Origin: Neobacillus vireti
GTDB taxonomy: Bacteria > Bacillota > Bacilli > Bacillales > Cytobacillaceae
Direction: 5' to 3'
NCBI RefSeq assembly: GCF_001026695.1
Contig: NZ_LDNB01000002.1
Coordinates: 965,702 to 1,029,701 of the forward strand
Length of the DNA: 64,000 nt
Shown: positions 35,413 to 43,111 of the stretch, in pieces
Numbering within the stretch: position 1 is the stretch's first letter
Layout: every line of letters starts with the position of its first letter
The notes under the pieces: model-generated
What the model saw: only the letters and a program-made list of their open reading frames with translations
Told to the model about the DNA's origin: nothing
The model's database searches: none
Translations under genes and position numbers: made by a program

Positions 35413-35451
35413 AATAGTGCCCTAAGAAAGTAGAAGAAAGGAGAATTTAAA

Positions 35452-35730
35452 TTGGATTTTAAAAAAGAGAGTAATCGTTTTTATAAACAAGATGAGACCG
35501 GTAAGTTACTGGCTGAGGTCATATATGAACCTAATGGAGAACAACAAGTACTTTTAACGCATACATTTGTAGATTCCAGCCTAAGGGGACAGGGTGTAGC
35601 GGAACAATTGGTGGATTGTGTAGTAGCTGAGATGAAAGCAGAAGGCAAAAAAATCGTCCCTGTTTGTTCGTTTGCAGTTGCTCTATTTAAAAGAAAACCC
35701 GACAAATATAAGGATGTCATTGCAAACTAA
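35452..35730 (+). CDS. small GNAT-like acetyltransferase (COG2388 type)
   Basis: A 92-residue single-domain GNAT with VLLTHTFVDSSLRGQGVAEQ and LVDCVVAEMKAEGKKIVPVC, the compact family of which YidJ-like proteins are examples. The TTG start at 35452 follows AAAGGAGAATTTAAA; a degraded copy at 50.75 kb retains an ATG at that position. Function unknown; small-molecule or peptide acetylation is likely. Confidence 0.75.
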   Translation: MDFKKESNRFYKQDETGKLLAEVIYEPNGEQQVLLTHTFVDSSLRGQGVAEQLVDCVVAEMKAEGKKIVPVCSFAVALFKRKPDKYKDVIAN

Positions 35731-35765
35731 AAAGGGCGCTTGAGAAGGCAATTTGAACAAAATTA

Positions 35766-35808
35766 ATGGGTGCCTGACACTATTCAGCGGTGTTGGGCAC
35801 CCATTTTC
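35766..35808 (+). terminator. hairpin of the GTGTCAGGCACC family
   Basis: ATGGGTGCC (35766-35774) pairs with GGGCACCCAT (about 35794-35803) with a TTTTC tail. The same sequence follows the degraded GNAT copy at 51.06 kb. From here to 36.1 kb no gene is visible. Confidence 0.7.
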
Positions 35809-36109
35809 TATGGAATTACTTTACCGCAAATGAGAGTTTATTCCAGCTGAATTAAAACAAGACTCAATTCTAATAGATTGTTGCTTTCTAAGCTTCGCAG
35901 ATAAATTATGTGAAATAGTTTAAATGTGTAACTTTACATCGAAAGTACTTCTTTCTTTAGCAAGAAACAACAATATTTACGAAAACAACCAAAAAAAAAG
36001 ACCATTTGTGAGGCCAGTTTCAGCTTTTATTAAGTATTGTTTCTGGCATTTAATTAATGTATGTTTCGGCGGTATGTTTATTAATCGTAATAAATTATTT
36101 CTTAAAGGA

Positions 36110-36143
36110 AGACTGTATAAACACTAATATTTATACAGTCTTT
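36110..36143 (+). terminator. perfect hairpin in intergenic region
   Basis: GACTGTATAAA and TTTATACAGTC flank an 8-nt loop, followed by TTTTA. The 67-codon frame upstream (35924-36127) lacks protein-like composition. Confidence 0.6.
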
Positions 36144-36146
36144 TAA

Positions 36147-36189
36147 TGCTGTTCTTATTTAACAAACGGAGCAGGATACTTGAAGAAGG
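36147..36189 (+). repeat. cassette-type hairpin element R7 (right half)
   Basis: TTCTTATTTAACAAACGGAG then CAGGATACTTGAAGAAGG, the right-arm form of the element, just upstream of the next GNAT gene. Confidence 0.55.
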
Positions 36190-36238
36190 TAATTGAAGTA
36201 CCGTGTTGAAGTGAATAGGAGTGAGGAGGAGTTTTGGG

Positions 36239-36787
36239 GTGTTTAAAGTGGAGATAAGAAGGCCAAGAATTGAGGACAAAAAAGAGTTACATTCATTTTT
36301 TAGAATTGTGATTACTGATACGTTTATTAAAGAAGGTTTAGGCGAGAAGTTGAGTGATATTAATGATGAAGTCGAAGTTAAGGAAAAATACTTAGAAAGT
36401 GATTTTGATAGCAATGGTGAGAAACGATATTTCTTGATTGCTTTAGATGGTGATAAAATTATTGGTTCAATTGAATATGGCCTAGCAAGTGATCTCATAT
36501 GTAATAGTACAAATAACACTTTCAAAGAGCTAAATGAGGTAGGTACAGTATTTGTTCAGCCGGACTACCAGAGAATGGGTGTAGGGAATTTGCTATTGAA
36601 TACAATGTATTTTACTTTACAGAGTAAAGGCATAGAAGAATTTTGTTTAGATAGTGGATATATTAGTGCACAAAAAATCTGGAAAAAGAAATTTGGAGAC
36701 CCTAATTATTTGTTAAAGGATTATTGGGACAAAGGATACGATCATATGATTTGGAGGATCAAGATCAGCGATCTGATATTAGGTTGA
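36239..36787 (+). CDS. GNAT acetyltransferase
   Basis: About 182 residues. VEIRRPRIEDKKELHSFF at the N-terminus, the acetyl-CoA region VGTVFVQPDYQRMGVGNLL (about 100-118) and an altered third motif (ISAQKIWKKKFG in place of the usual FYxxxGF). GAGGAGG at about 36223-36229 suits the GTG at 36239; frames upstream overlap the ribosome site. It lies between R7 and R8 with no partner gene. Confidence 0.7.
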   Translation: MFKVEIRRPRIEDKKELHSFFRIVITDTFIKEGLGEKLSDINDEVEVKEKYLESDFDSNGEKRYFLIALDGDKIIGSIEYGLASDLICNSTNNTFKELNEVGTVFVQPDYQRMGVGNLLLNTMYFTLQSKGIEEFCLDSGYISAQKIWKKKFGDPNYLLKDYWDKGYDHMIWRIKISDLILG

Positions 36788-36874
36788 GAAGTAAGAAAAT
36801 TAAGTGTTTTTTCAAAGAAGTACATTACTTCAACAACAATGTAATGCCATTTTCTTATTCGACCGATTTGTGAG

Positions 36875-36970
36875 TTTGTGAAGGATTGTACTTAAAGTAA
36901 AGGGTGCGATACTTCAATAACGAAGGTCGCTTTTTTCTTCTTCAAGTTACGGGGCAGAATTGTTGAATAT
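36875..36970 (+). repeat. cassette-type hairpin element R8
   Basis: TTTGTGAAGGATTGTACTTA then AAGTAAAGGGTGCGA, stem GCGA-CTTC / GAAGGTCGC around AATAAC, T run, and right arm CTTCAAGTTACGGGGCAG. Confidence 0.75.
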
Positions 36971-37001
36971 ATCATTTTATTTCTTAAGAAACTAAAATGA
37001 G

Positions 37002-37400
37002 GTGATTCTAACGAAAAAATTAGCAGTTATGCTTATGATTGGAATGTTTTCAGTGGTTACTAACACAAGTGTAAATGCGAAAACAATAAATGAAGCTGAT
37101 ACAGAATTGTGTGAAACGCTAAAAATGGCACTTATTAGTAGTAATAGAAAACCAATAGATAAAGCAATTACTGAAATTTATAAAGACGACAAAAAAGCAC
37201 AGGCACTTGGTCTGTCTTGGGCTGGATTTGAAACTGAACTCCTTAAGATAAAGCAGGTATATGGGATTGGTGGATTATATGAGATAACGTTGAAAGTGTA
37301 TCCTTACTACCGTGCACATATCGGTTATGGGGAAGATGAAGTTGTGATAAATACAAGTGTTGAACTAATCAGTTATAAACACTTGAAAACATATCCTTGA
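37002..37400 (+). CDS. exported DUF3888-like protein
   Basis: About 132 residues with a signal peptide (KKLAVMLMIGMFSVVTNTSVNA) and a mature part containing ELCETLKMALIS and a C-terminal set of strands, in the manner of DUF3888 proteins of Bacillus. The GTG at 37002 overlaps the ribosome site GAGGTG; at ideal spacing the codon before AAAAAATTAGC is ACG at 37011, where an ATG would be expected. The start may therefore be mutated. Function unknown. Confidence 0.6.
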   Translation: MILTKKLAVMLMIGMFSVVTNTSVNAKTINEADTELCETLKMALISSNRKPIDKAITEIYKDDKKAQALGLSWAGFETELLKIKQVYGIGGLYEITLKVYPYYRAHIGYGEDEVVINTSVELISYKHLKTYP

Positions 37401-37487
37401 ACTTCAACTAACGGGTGCTTTAGTTGAAGGTGGAGTTGCGACAGGCAGCTCCTTTTTCTTGTTGAACTCTATGGCAGGATAGTTTAG
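37398..37487 (+). repeat. cassette-type hairpin element R9
   Basis: CTTCAACTAA and TTAGTTGAAG form a perfect stem around CGGGTGCT, followed by a second stem GGAGTTGC/GCAGCTCC, T run and right arm CTTGTTGAACTCTATGGCAGG. Confidence 0.8.
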
Positions 37488-37564
37488 GAAAATAAATTAC
37501 AATCTTATATATTCTCAAACAAATCGGGCATATGGTAAAATAAGTGAAAAATGGGGGTGACATA

Positions 37565-37840
37565 ATGAAATGGTTTAGTAAGTTGTCTGTCTTATTTGCA
37601 ATTATTGGTGTACTATTATTTTGCTCCTCGTACCTTTTTACAGAATTGTTTGAGCCTCTAATGACATCAGGATTTGGGTTATTAATTGTTGGTTCTTTAT
37701 TGTGTTTCGGAGCAATATTTAGAAGTGAAAAAGGAAAAGTAAAGTTTTTATCATTGGCAGCATTATTTTTGTTAAGTTTCATTATAGTTTGGAGTGAACC
37801 GTTTCAATTTGTACGGTTACTTACCTGGATGAAGAATTAG
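37565..37840 (+). CDS. small membrane protein, unknown
   Basis: A 91-residue protein with three hydrophobic segments (about 8-27, 34-50 and 58-75) joined by short basic loops. GGGGGTGACATA precedes the ATG at 37565. No family recognised. Between R9 and R10. Confidence 0.6.
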   Translation: MKWFSKLSVLFAIIGVLLFCSSYLFTELFEPLMTSGFGLLIVGSLLCFGAIFRSEKGKVKFLSLAALFLLSFIIVWSEPFQFVRLLTWMKN

Positions 37841-37858
37841 TTAAAAGATTGAATTTCG

Positions 37859-37935
37859 ATTGTGAAAGGTTTTACTTAAACTAATGGGTGCGAGAATTTA
37901 ACAAGCAACGCTAAGAGGCGTTGCTTTGTAACGTT
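37859..37935 (+). repeat. cassette-type hairpin element R10
   Basis: TTGTGAAAGGTTTTACTTAA then ACTAATGGGTGCGAG and the stem AGCAACGC/GCGTTGCT around TAAGAG. The right arm is missing: the recombinase gene ends here. Confidence 0.75.
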
Positions 37936-38773
37936 AAAAATATTTTCTATAAAATTCTTGTCTAAGGCTTCCGCTTAATTGAGCATATATTTTCGTTGTT
38001 TCAATTTTTTCGTGACCGAGTAAACTTTGATTAACATCTAAAGGTGCTCCATTATTTAATAAATGAGTGGCATAGCTATGTTTTAGTTGATGTGGATGGA
38101 TTACTTTGTTGATTCCGGCTCGATTTGAGATTCGCTTTATAATGTATCTCATCTGGGCTATGCTCATTCGATGCGGGTGCCGTTCAGTTACAAAAATGGC
38201 GGATTCATTATCTTTACGATTATCTAAGTAGCGTTTTAGCCAAATTTCACAGCGAATATTAAAGTAAACTTCCCGTTCCTTATCTCCTTTTCCACAGACA
38301 ATAGCTGACTGATTTGACCAATTAATGCTGTTTTTCTCTAAGGAAACAATTTCTCCAATACGACATCCAGTTGAAAACATAAATTCGAATAAGGCTCTTT
38401 CCATTGGAGTGAAGCAAGGTTCGCGTAAGTGTTCAATTTCTCTTTCTGTAAGAAACTTAGGTATACGTTTGCCAACTTTAAGTTCCTTAATCTTTGCTGC
38501 CGGATTTTTTCGAATATGACCCTCTTCGTGTGACCATCGAAAAAATGATTTCATAAAACGTATACGATGAGCCAGACTTGAAGGTTTTAAGTTTTCACTA
38601 GACTTTGCTAAATATTCCTTTAAGTGAGTTGTGGTGATCGATCCAATTTTTCCATCGTCAAAATATCGAATGAGTAGTATTGATTGAAGTCGATAAGCTT
38701 TCAAAGTCTGTGGTGAGAAACCCTCGATCCGTTTACCAGATTCATATGATTTCCAAGCTTTTGATAATAGCAA
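37934..38773 (-). CDS. tyrosine recombinase/integrase with HxxK in place of HxxR
   Basis: A 279-residue site-specific recombinase. An N-terminal SAM-like core-binding domain (about 1-90) precedes the catalytic domain with Arg138 (STGCRIGEI), a beta-hairpin lysine in GKGDKER, His254 (LLGHEKIETT) and nucleophile Tyr263 (KIYAQL). The motif normally HxLRH reads HQLKH (228-232), so the second catalytic arginine is Lys231. Size is that of XerC/D and integron integrases without the integron-specific insert. Its 3' end abuts element R10 and its 5' side faces R11, inside the cassette-like zone, making it the prime candidate for moving these genes, if it is active. Confidence 0.8.
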   Translation of the reverse strand: MLLSKAWKSYESGKRIEGFSPQTLKAYRLQSILLIRYFDDGKIGSITTTHLKEYLAKSSENLKPSSLAHRIRFMKSFFRWSHEEGHIRKNPAAKIKELKVGKRIPKFLTEREIEHLREPCFTPMERALFEFMFSTGCRIGEIVSLEKNSINWSNQSAIVCGKGDKEREVYFNIRCEIWLKRYLDNRKDNESAIFVTERHPHRMSIAQMRYIIKRISNRAGINKVIHPHQLKHSYATHLLNNGAPLDVNQSLLGHEKIETTKIYAQLSGSLRQEFYRKYF

Positions 38774-38842
38774 AATACATCTCTCCCTAAAATTATTATT
38801 TTAGAGGAATTATTGACGCATTAATCGAAATTGAAACGGTAA

Positions 38843-38882
38843 GGTTATTCAACTATAGGGGCAGGTTAGTGACAGAAGGAAT
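38843..38882 (+). repeat. cassette-type hairpin element R11 (right half)
   Basis: GTTATTCAACTATAGGGGCA then GGTTAGTGACAGAAGGAA, matching the right arm of R3 and R12. Confidence 0.55.
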
Positions 38883-38949
38883 CTTATAAGAGAGCACAGA
38901 ATACCTATAATAATTATGGGAATGGATTATTAAAAGGGGGGGAATATGG

Positions 38950-39115
38950 GTGCTTGAAAAAACTGTCTTAGAAAAACTTAATCGTGAAAGAGATAACTTA
39001 AACCCTTTAGTTGTAATGATGTGTGGAATAGCAGGTTCTGGAAAAACTACCTTCTCACAAAAGTTAGAAAAGGCTGGGTTTGTACGTCTTTCTATAGATG
39101 AAGAAGTCTGGTCAA
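38950..39115 (+). pseudogene. P-loop kinase gene truncated by an insertion sequence
   Basis: About 55 codons remain: a basic-acidic lead, then VVMMCGIAGSGKTTFSQKLE (21-40) with a perfect P-loop, and FVRLSIDEEVW. Small kinases of this type (YjdM/zeta-like AAA kinases) run to about 150-180 residues; the frame passes into IS sequence near 39115. The downstream half is not found on the far side of the IS, so a deletion accompanied or followed the insertion. Confidence 0.75.
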
Positions 39116-40135
39116 TGAAATTTTCTTGTTATTCATTAGTTTGTGAATCGTCTTCGTTGCGATGTCTAGAGTGATACGATCAGAAACATGGTAAGCTAGG
39201 AGCTCGTTAGTTGATGCATCTTTTATGGTCGACAAATAAGCCATAGAATTACCGTTATATGGCAAATATGTGATGTCCGTTAATAATACTTTTCCTGGAA
39301 CACCTTGTTTAAATTCTCTGTTTAATTTGTTTGGAACGACCCGATGCTCTTTTGTTGATTTAGCGATCTTTTTATATGGATTTGGCCTTCTGTGAGGACA
39401 GACTATGCCGTATTTCTTCATGATTCTTTGAATCTTTTTACGGCTAAAGATCAGGTTATATTCGTTCTCCAAAATCATTTTTATGGACCGTGATCCTTTC
39501 TTATATCCGCGACGATTAAATGCCTTTAAAATAACTTCTTTGGCTTCTAAGTCTAATTGCTCCCTTGCTTCACGACTTGTGGACGCCTTTAGGTAGCTGT
39601 AATACCCCGAACGAGACACCCCTAATAGATCACAGAAATACTTGGTCATCCGCTTAAATTGATTCTGTTCAACGGTCTCAAAAATTAACTGATACACCTT
39701 ACTCGGAACTAAATTTTCCCTTTCGTTTAGCAGCCTCCTTTCTGTCACTTCTAGCTTTTTTAGCAGTTCGACTTGCCCCTCCAAAAGCTTAATTCTTGCT
39801 TTCTGTCTTTCAATTACTTCGGCTGGTGTAAGTTCCCGTTTTATTGGTCTACCAGAACTTGTTTTCCTCGAATCAGTTAAACCAATTAACCCATTCTTTT
39901 CGTATGCCTTCTTCCATCTGTGAGCTGACTGTTCAATTCGCTTTAACCCAATAACGTTGATATCAAAGCCGTTCTCTGTGAAAATTTGACGTGGGAGTTT
40001 GCCCGCTAGATATTCATCCATAAATCTATTTTTAAAAGAATCCGAATATGTAATGGATCGTTCACTAACACGTTGCACATTTGGATTTTTTTGAAGTTCT
40101 TTTATCTCTCTAGATGTAAATGTTATCTTACTCAT
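39092..40135 (-). pseudogene. IS3-family (IS150-like) transposase, C-terminally truncated
   Basis: A 347-residue frame. The N-terminal helix-turn-helix (EYLAGKLPRQIFTENGF), a leucine-zipper-like KARIKLLEGQVELLKKLE and the HTH_21 region precede the DDE domain, which begins VLLTDITYLPYNG (first catalytic Asp). The frame leaves transposase sequence after HKLMNNKKISLT, before the second Asp and the Glu, and ends in kinase-derived codons. Thus it cannot be catalytically active. Unusually for IS3 elements, orfA and orfB regions are in one continuous frame. Confidence 0.8.
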
Positions 40136-40250
40136 GATGTCCCCTTATTCCCCATATCTTGAAATTCTAGTATATAAAAAAATACCTGTAGGTAAAACAC
40201 TCTTTTTCAAGTGTCCTAACTACAGGTACCATATTAACAAGAGCTACCAT
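39114..40250 (-). mobile_element. remnant IS3-family insertion
   Basis: Bounded on the left by the junction with the kinase gene near 39115 and on the right somewhere beyond the transposase start. TACCTGTAG ... CTACAGGTA with an inner ACACT/AGTGT stem at about 40180-40230 forms a hairpin near that end. The IS end carrying the transposase 3' part is missing, so terminal repeats cannot be paired. Confidence 0.6.
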
Positions 40251-40277
40251 AAACAACTCTTTTTTATAAATAATAAA

Positions 40278-40384
40278 GTTTGTGAAAAAATGTACTTAAA
40301 CAAACGGGTGCGATTCTTCAATAACGAAGGATCGCCTTTTTCCTTATTGAAGTAACAAAGCAAGTTAATAAGACGTTAAAGGAA
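40278..40384 (+). repeat. cassette-type hairpin element R12 (most complete copy)
   Basis: TTTGTGAAAAAATGTACTTA then AACAAACGGGTGC, stem CGATTCTTC/GAAGGATCG around AATAAC, T run, and right arm CCTTATTGAAGTAACAAAGC plus AAGTTAATAAGACG. CTTCAATAA and TTATTGAAG can form an alternative, longer stem. Confidence 0.85.
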
Positions 40385-40440
40385 AACTAATCAGTTTTGA
40401 AGAATTACCTACATAGATAAATGATTAGGGGTGGGAAATA

Positions 40441-40649
40441 GTGAGAAAAAATGTATTTTTATTGAGTTCCATTTTACTTATAGCGTTATTTATTTCAATA
40501 TTTATCAATTGAATCGCCCAAAGGTTGGACCAATTGGAAATGGTGAAATATCTACTATATCTTAGATTTTAACCTTTTTCCCAATAATATTGGCATTTAT
40601 ATTTCTATTGTTGTTTATCACTTTGAGCGTCCATAATAGAAAAAAATAA
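40441..40649 (+). pseudogene. small membrane protein gene broken by frameshift and stop
   Basis: GTG at 40441 behind AGGGGTGGG opens MRKNVFLLSSILLIALFISI and stops at TGA after 23 codons. One base shift at about 40508 restores a frame reading LNRPKVGPIGNGEIST, an in-frame TAG, then ILTFFPIILAFIFLLLFITL and a basic end at TAA 40649. The reconstructed protein would be about 69 residues with two membrane segments. Confidence 0.65.
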
Positions 40650-40727
40650 AGTAGATAATGTGTGTAGAAGAAAATCACCACCTTCTAAAACATATCAAAT
40701 ACATTTACTATCAGATTTAAAGTAACT

Positions 40728-40840
40728 TTGTGAAATATTGTAGTTAAACAAACGGGTGCTTTAACACAATAATGAATTAAATTAAAGAGCCTAAAATATG
40801 CAAGTTTTTATGCACTACTTGCGTATTTTGGCTTTTTTTA
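40728..40840 (+). repeat. cassette-type hairpin element R13 with terminator
   Basis: TTTGTGAAATATTGTAGTTA then AACAAACGGGTGCTTTAA, followed by an unrelated long hairpin, AGCCTAAAATATGCAAGT pairing with ACTTGCGTATTTTGGCT (about 40789-40833), and a T run. Confidence 0.75.
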
Positions 40841-40953
40841 CATTCATAAAATATACTGCCATTTATAGCATTCTTTAATTGCCAAATACAAGTATCCAGT
40901 ACTTTATCATATGCAGATAATTACAAAACGGAAATTCTAAAGAACCATTATAG

Positions 40954-41580
40954 ATTGTTTTCAATTACGATGAAAAGTATCGCAGAAAAATCCTTCCGAT
41001 TACAATCTTCAGCCATGATTCGAAAAGAAAAGAACCAGATTCGTTTTCAATGGATTTTCCATTTCTACAGGTAGTGGATTTCCGTTATTTGACCATTCAA
41101 TTAAAAAAGGAAAATTGGCGAAACTATCTTCGCCAAGATTACCCGGTCGCAGCGGCACTTTTAAGTAAAATGGGATATACTGACAGAGAGAGAACAGAGT
41201 TAAAAGTACAGTTTTTATTTATGCTCCTTCGCTTGAAATTGGACCCAGCAAGGCAGACGTTAATTATGGGTTTCTTCGATACCTACCTACAGTTAACAGA
41301 TGATGAAGAACAAAAAGTAAAAGAAGAGGTGAAGAAGATGAGTGGAACAGAGGCCGATAAAGTAATGGAAATAATGAATTCTTATGAAAGACGAGGGAGG
41401 GAACTTGGGAAACTAGAAGGCTTTGAGGAAGGAAGGCAAGAGGGACGAGAAGAAGGAAGAAAAGAAGGAAAGCTTGGAGCAATTAGGATGGTCGCAAAAA
41501 GAATGAGAGAAAATGGTAAGTCAAAGATAGAAATTGCTGAAATTACTGTACTTAAAATGGATGAGATTGAGCGACTGTAA
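40954..41580 (+). pseudogene. Rpn-family PD-(D/E)XK recombination nuclease/transposase, 5'-truncated
   Basis: A frame open from just after TAG 40951-40953 reads IVFNYDEKYRRKILPITIFS then HDSKRKEPDSFSMDFPFLQVVDFRYLTIQL, followed by the helical C-terminus with EEGRQEGREEGRKEGK repeats. This is the C-terminal two thirds of Rpn/PD-(D/E)XK putative transposases, which run to about 300 residues; the N-terminal nuclease core is gone. A start at ATG 41050 would give 176 residues without the catalytic part. Confidence 0.72.
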
Positions 41581-41610
41581 GTAGATGTTAATTTATAATG
41601 TTGGGGTTGT

Positions 41611-41720
41611 GGTTTTCAAAGATTCGTTATTAGGACTTGTAGCTCCAAAATCCATCTGGGCATGATTTGAAAGCGATTGTGGATGAGTCGAGGAGGGAAA
41701 TAATGAACTCTAGGGCCTGA
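41611..41720 (+). pseudogene. internally deleted copy of the MscS-like gene at 26.3 kb
   Basis: TGGTTTTCAAAGATTCGTTA then TTAGGACTTGTAGCT matches the gene at about 26815-26848, and AAATCCATCTGGGCATGATT then TGAAAGCGATTGTGGATGA through the end matches 27470-27540. The roughly 620 bp between are missing, so this is a small scar of a duplicated segment. Confidence 0.82.
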
Positions 41721-41727
41721 ATTCCTG

Positions 41728-41783
41728 GGACATACCCCCAGTGTGCTAACGTGTTAGCGCAGTGGGGGTATGTCCCTTTTTTC
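41728..41783 (+). terminator. GGGTCAGACCC-family hairpin, variant stem
   Basis: GGGACATACCCCCA (41728-41741) pairs perfectly with TGGGGGTATGTCCC (41763-41776) around the conserved GTGTGCTAACGTGTTAGCGCAG-like loop, followed by T. Outer stem differs from 16830 yet remains paired. Confidence 0.85.
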
Positions 41784-41855
41784 ATTTTTTATGATTGTTT
41801 TTTATGATAGCGGAGCGTTTTTTAAACTTGTTTATAGATTTCTCCCATATCCGTT

Positions 41856-42794
41856 TTAGTCAAGTTTTAAGTACTTATTTAGGAACTTAAGTACCCGGCG
41901 TGTATACTCATTTTTATGCAAACGATACGAATGAATGTGCTCACAATCCTTCGTCAGCCACAATTCTTTATGGTTTTTGGATGGGATCGATTGAAATAAT
42001 TTTTCGCTCTCGGCATAAGGAATAGCTTTATCTGTCTTACTATGGATGATGAAGAAGGATTTTCCTTTCGTATTTTTCACATGATTGATGGGTGAAACTT
42101 CTGAGGGGTCAATTTTGAGGAGCTTTCGCATGGTATGATAAACAATCGGTGTAAATGGCCGTTTTGGCAGCTTGGTCCAATGTGAAAGATTTTCTTTTAG
42201 AAAAGGTCCTAAATCACAAAAGGGACTGTCGGCAATGATGACGGAAACAGCAGGGTGCTCGCATCCAGCTATAAGCGCACTAGCAGCACCCATACTCCAG
42301 CCAAGGAGAGCAACTTTTTCCTGATGTTTTTCCTGAATCGCATAATCAATCGCTGAATACAAATCATGTCTTTCAAAATATCCGATTCCCGTGGTTTTTC
42401 CCTTCGATTTCCCTGCATTGCGAAAATCAAACATCAATACATTATAGCCTTGCTCTGATAGAATTTTAACGAGTCGCAGTCCTTCAATCCTTTCCATGGC
42501 ACGTTCATTCATGTAACCGTGTGCTGTGATGACCGTTTTCTTGCTTCTCTTTGAAACTGCTGGAATCCACCAGCCTGACAGTTTTACTTGATCTTTTCGG
42601 CTGAAAAATTCAATCTCTTCGAACGCAAGACCATATTCCTCAGGATTTTTTGTCGTCTTTGCCGGGAATGGATGAGTTAGATACAAACCGATCCCTAATG
42701 GGGCAAGAAAAAATAAAGCGGGTGCTGCCAAAAGCGGTTTCCACAGGGACTTACCTGATTTACTTGATTCCCCATTCTTTTCCTCACTCAACAT
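41856..42794 (-). CDS. membrane-anchored alpha/beta hydrolase
   Basis: A 312-residue serine hydrolase with one N-terminal membrane segment (about 20-42, LLAAPALFFLAPLGIGLYL) and the core facing outward or cytoplasmic. HGYMNERAM gives the oxyanion region, GWSMGAAS the nucleophile serine (about 175), and HSKTDKAIPY and CEHIHSY the acid and histidine. The layout resembles B. subtilis YqkD-type hydrolases. GGAGGAGTTC precedes the ATG at 42794. The first 80 codons have a diverged duplicate at 51.1-51.3 kb. Confidence 0.8.
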   Translation of the reverse strand: MLSEEKNGESSKSGKSLWKPLLAAPALFFLAPLGIGLYLTHPFPAKTTKNPEEYGLAFEEIEFFSRKDQVKLSGWWIPAVSKRSKKTVITAHGYMNERAMERIEGLRLVKILSEQGYNVLMFDFRNAGKSKGKTTGIGYFERHDLYSAIDYAIQEKHQEKVALLGWSMGAASALIAGCEHPAVSVIIADSPFCDLGPFLKENLSHWTKLPKRPFTPIVYHTMRKLLKIDPSEVSPINHVKNTKGKSFFIIHSKTDKAIPYAESEKLFQSIPSKNHKELWLTKDCEHIHSYRLHKNEYTRRVLKFLNKYLKLD

Positions 42795-42960
42795 GAACTC
42801 CTCCATTCCATTTGAAGTCATCGGTACATTATCATATGTAAGTCAACACAAAAACGGAAATTCTGAAGTCCTATTTTATGCCCTTTTTTGAATAGGAAAG
42901 GCTAGATAAATTGCTTTTTATCATTTTATTTTGATAGATTTCTTGATTAGAGTCACGGGG

Positions 42961-43006
42961 GTCAAACCCCTTGGCGAGGAAAACGTTACTTCACAAGGGG
43001 TTTGAC
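42961..43006 (+). repeat. hairpin of the GGGTCAAACCCC type
   Basis: GTCAAACCCCTT (42961-42972) pairs perfectly with AAGGGGTTTGAC (42995-43006). Without a T run; member of the dispersed hairpin family. Confidence 0.7.
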
Positions 43007-43111
43007 TTAAAGATGGATAAAAAATGCTCTAACATGAAGGTTATTATCTAATTTCCAAGAATATATATTATGATGGCAATGCCTAGTTTTCTTTGGGCAA
43101 AAAGGGGGAAA

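Noticed and set aside
35924..36127. 67-codon frame as a gene
   Set aside because: No ribosome site, ends in a hairpin, and composition is not protein-like.
9270..40840. Canonical integron attC sites
   Set aside because: No RYYYAAC and GTTRRRY box pair at the element ends; the arms read as direct, not inverted, repeats, and the recombinase lacks the integron-specific insert.
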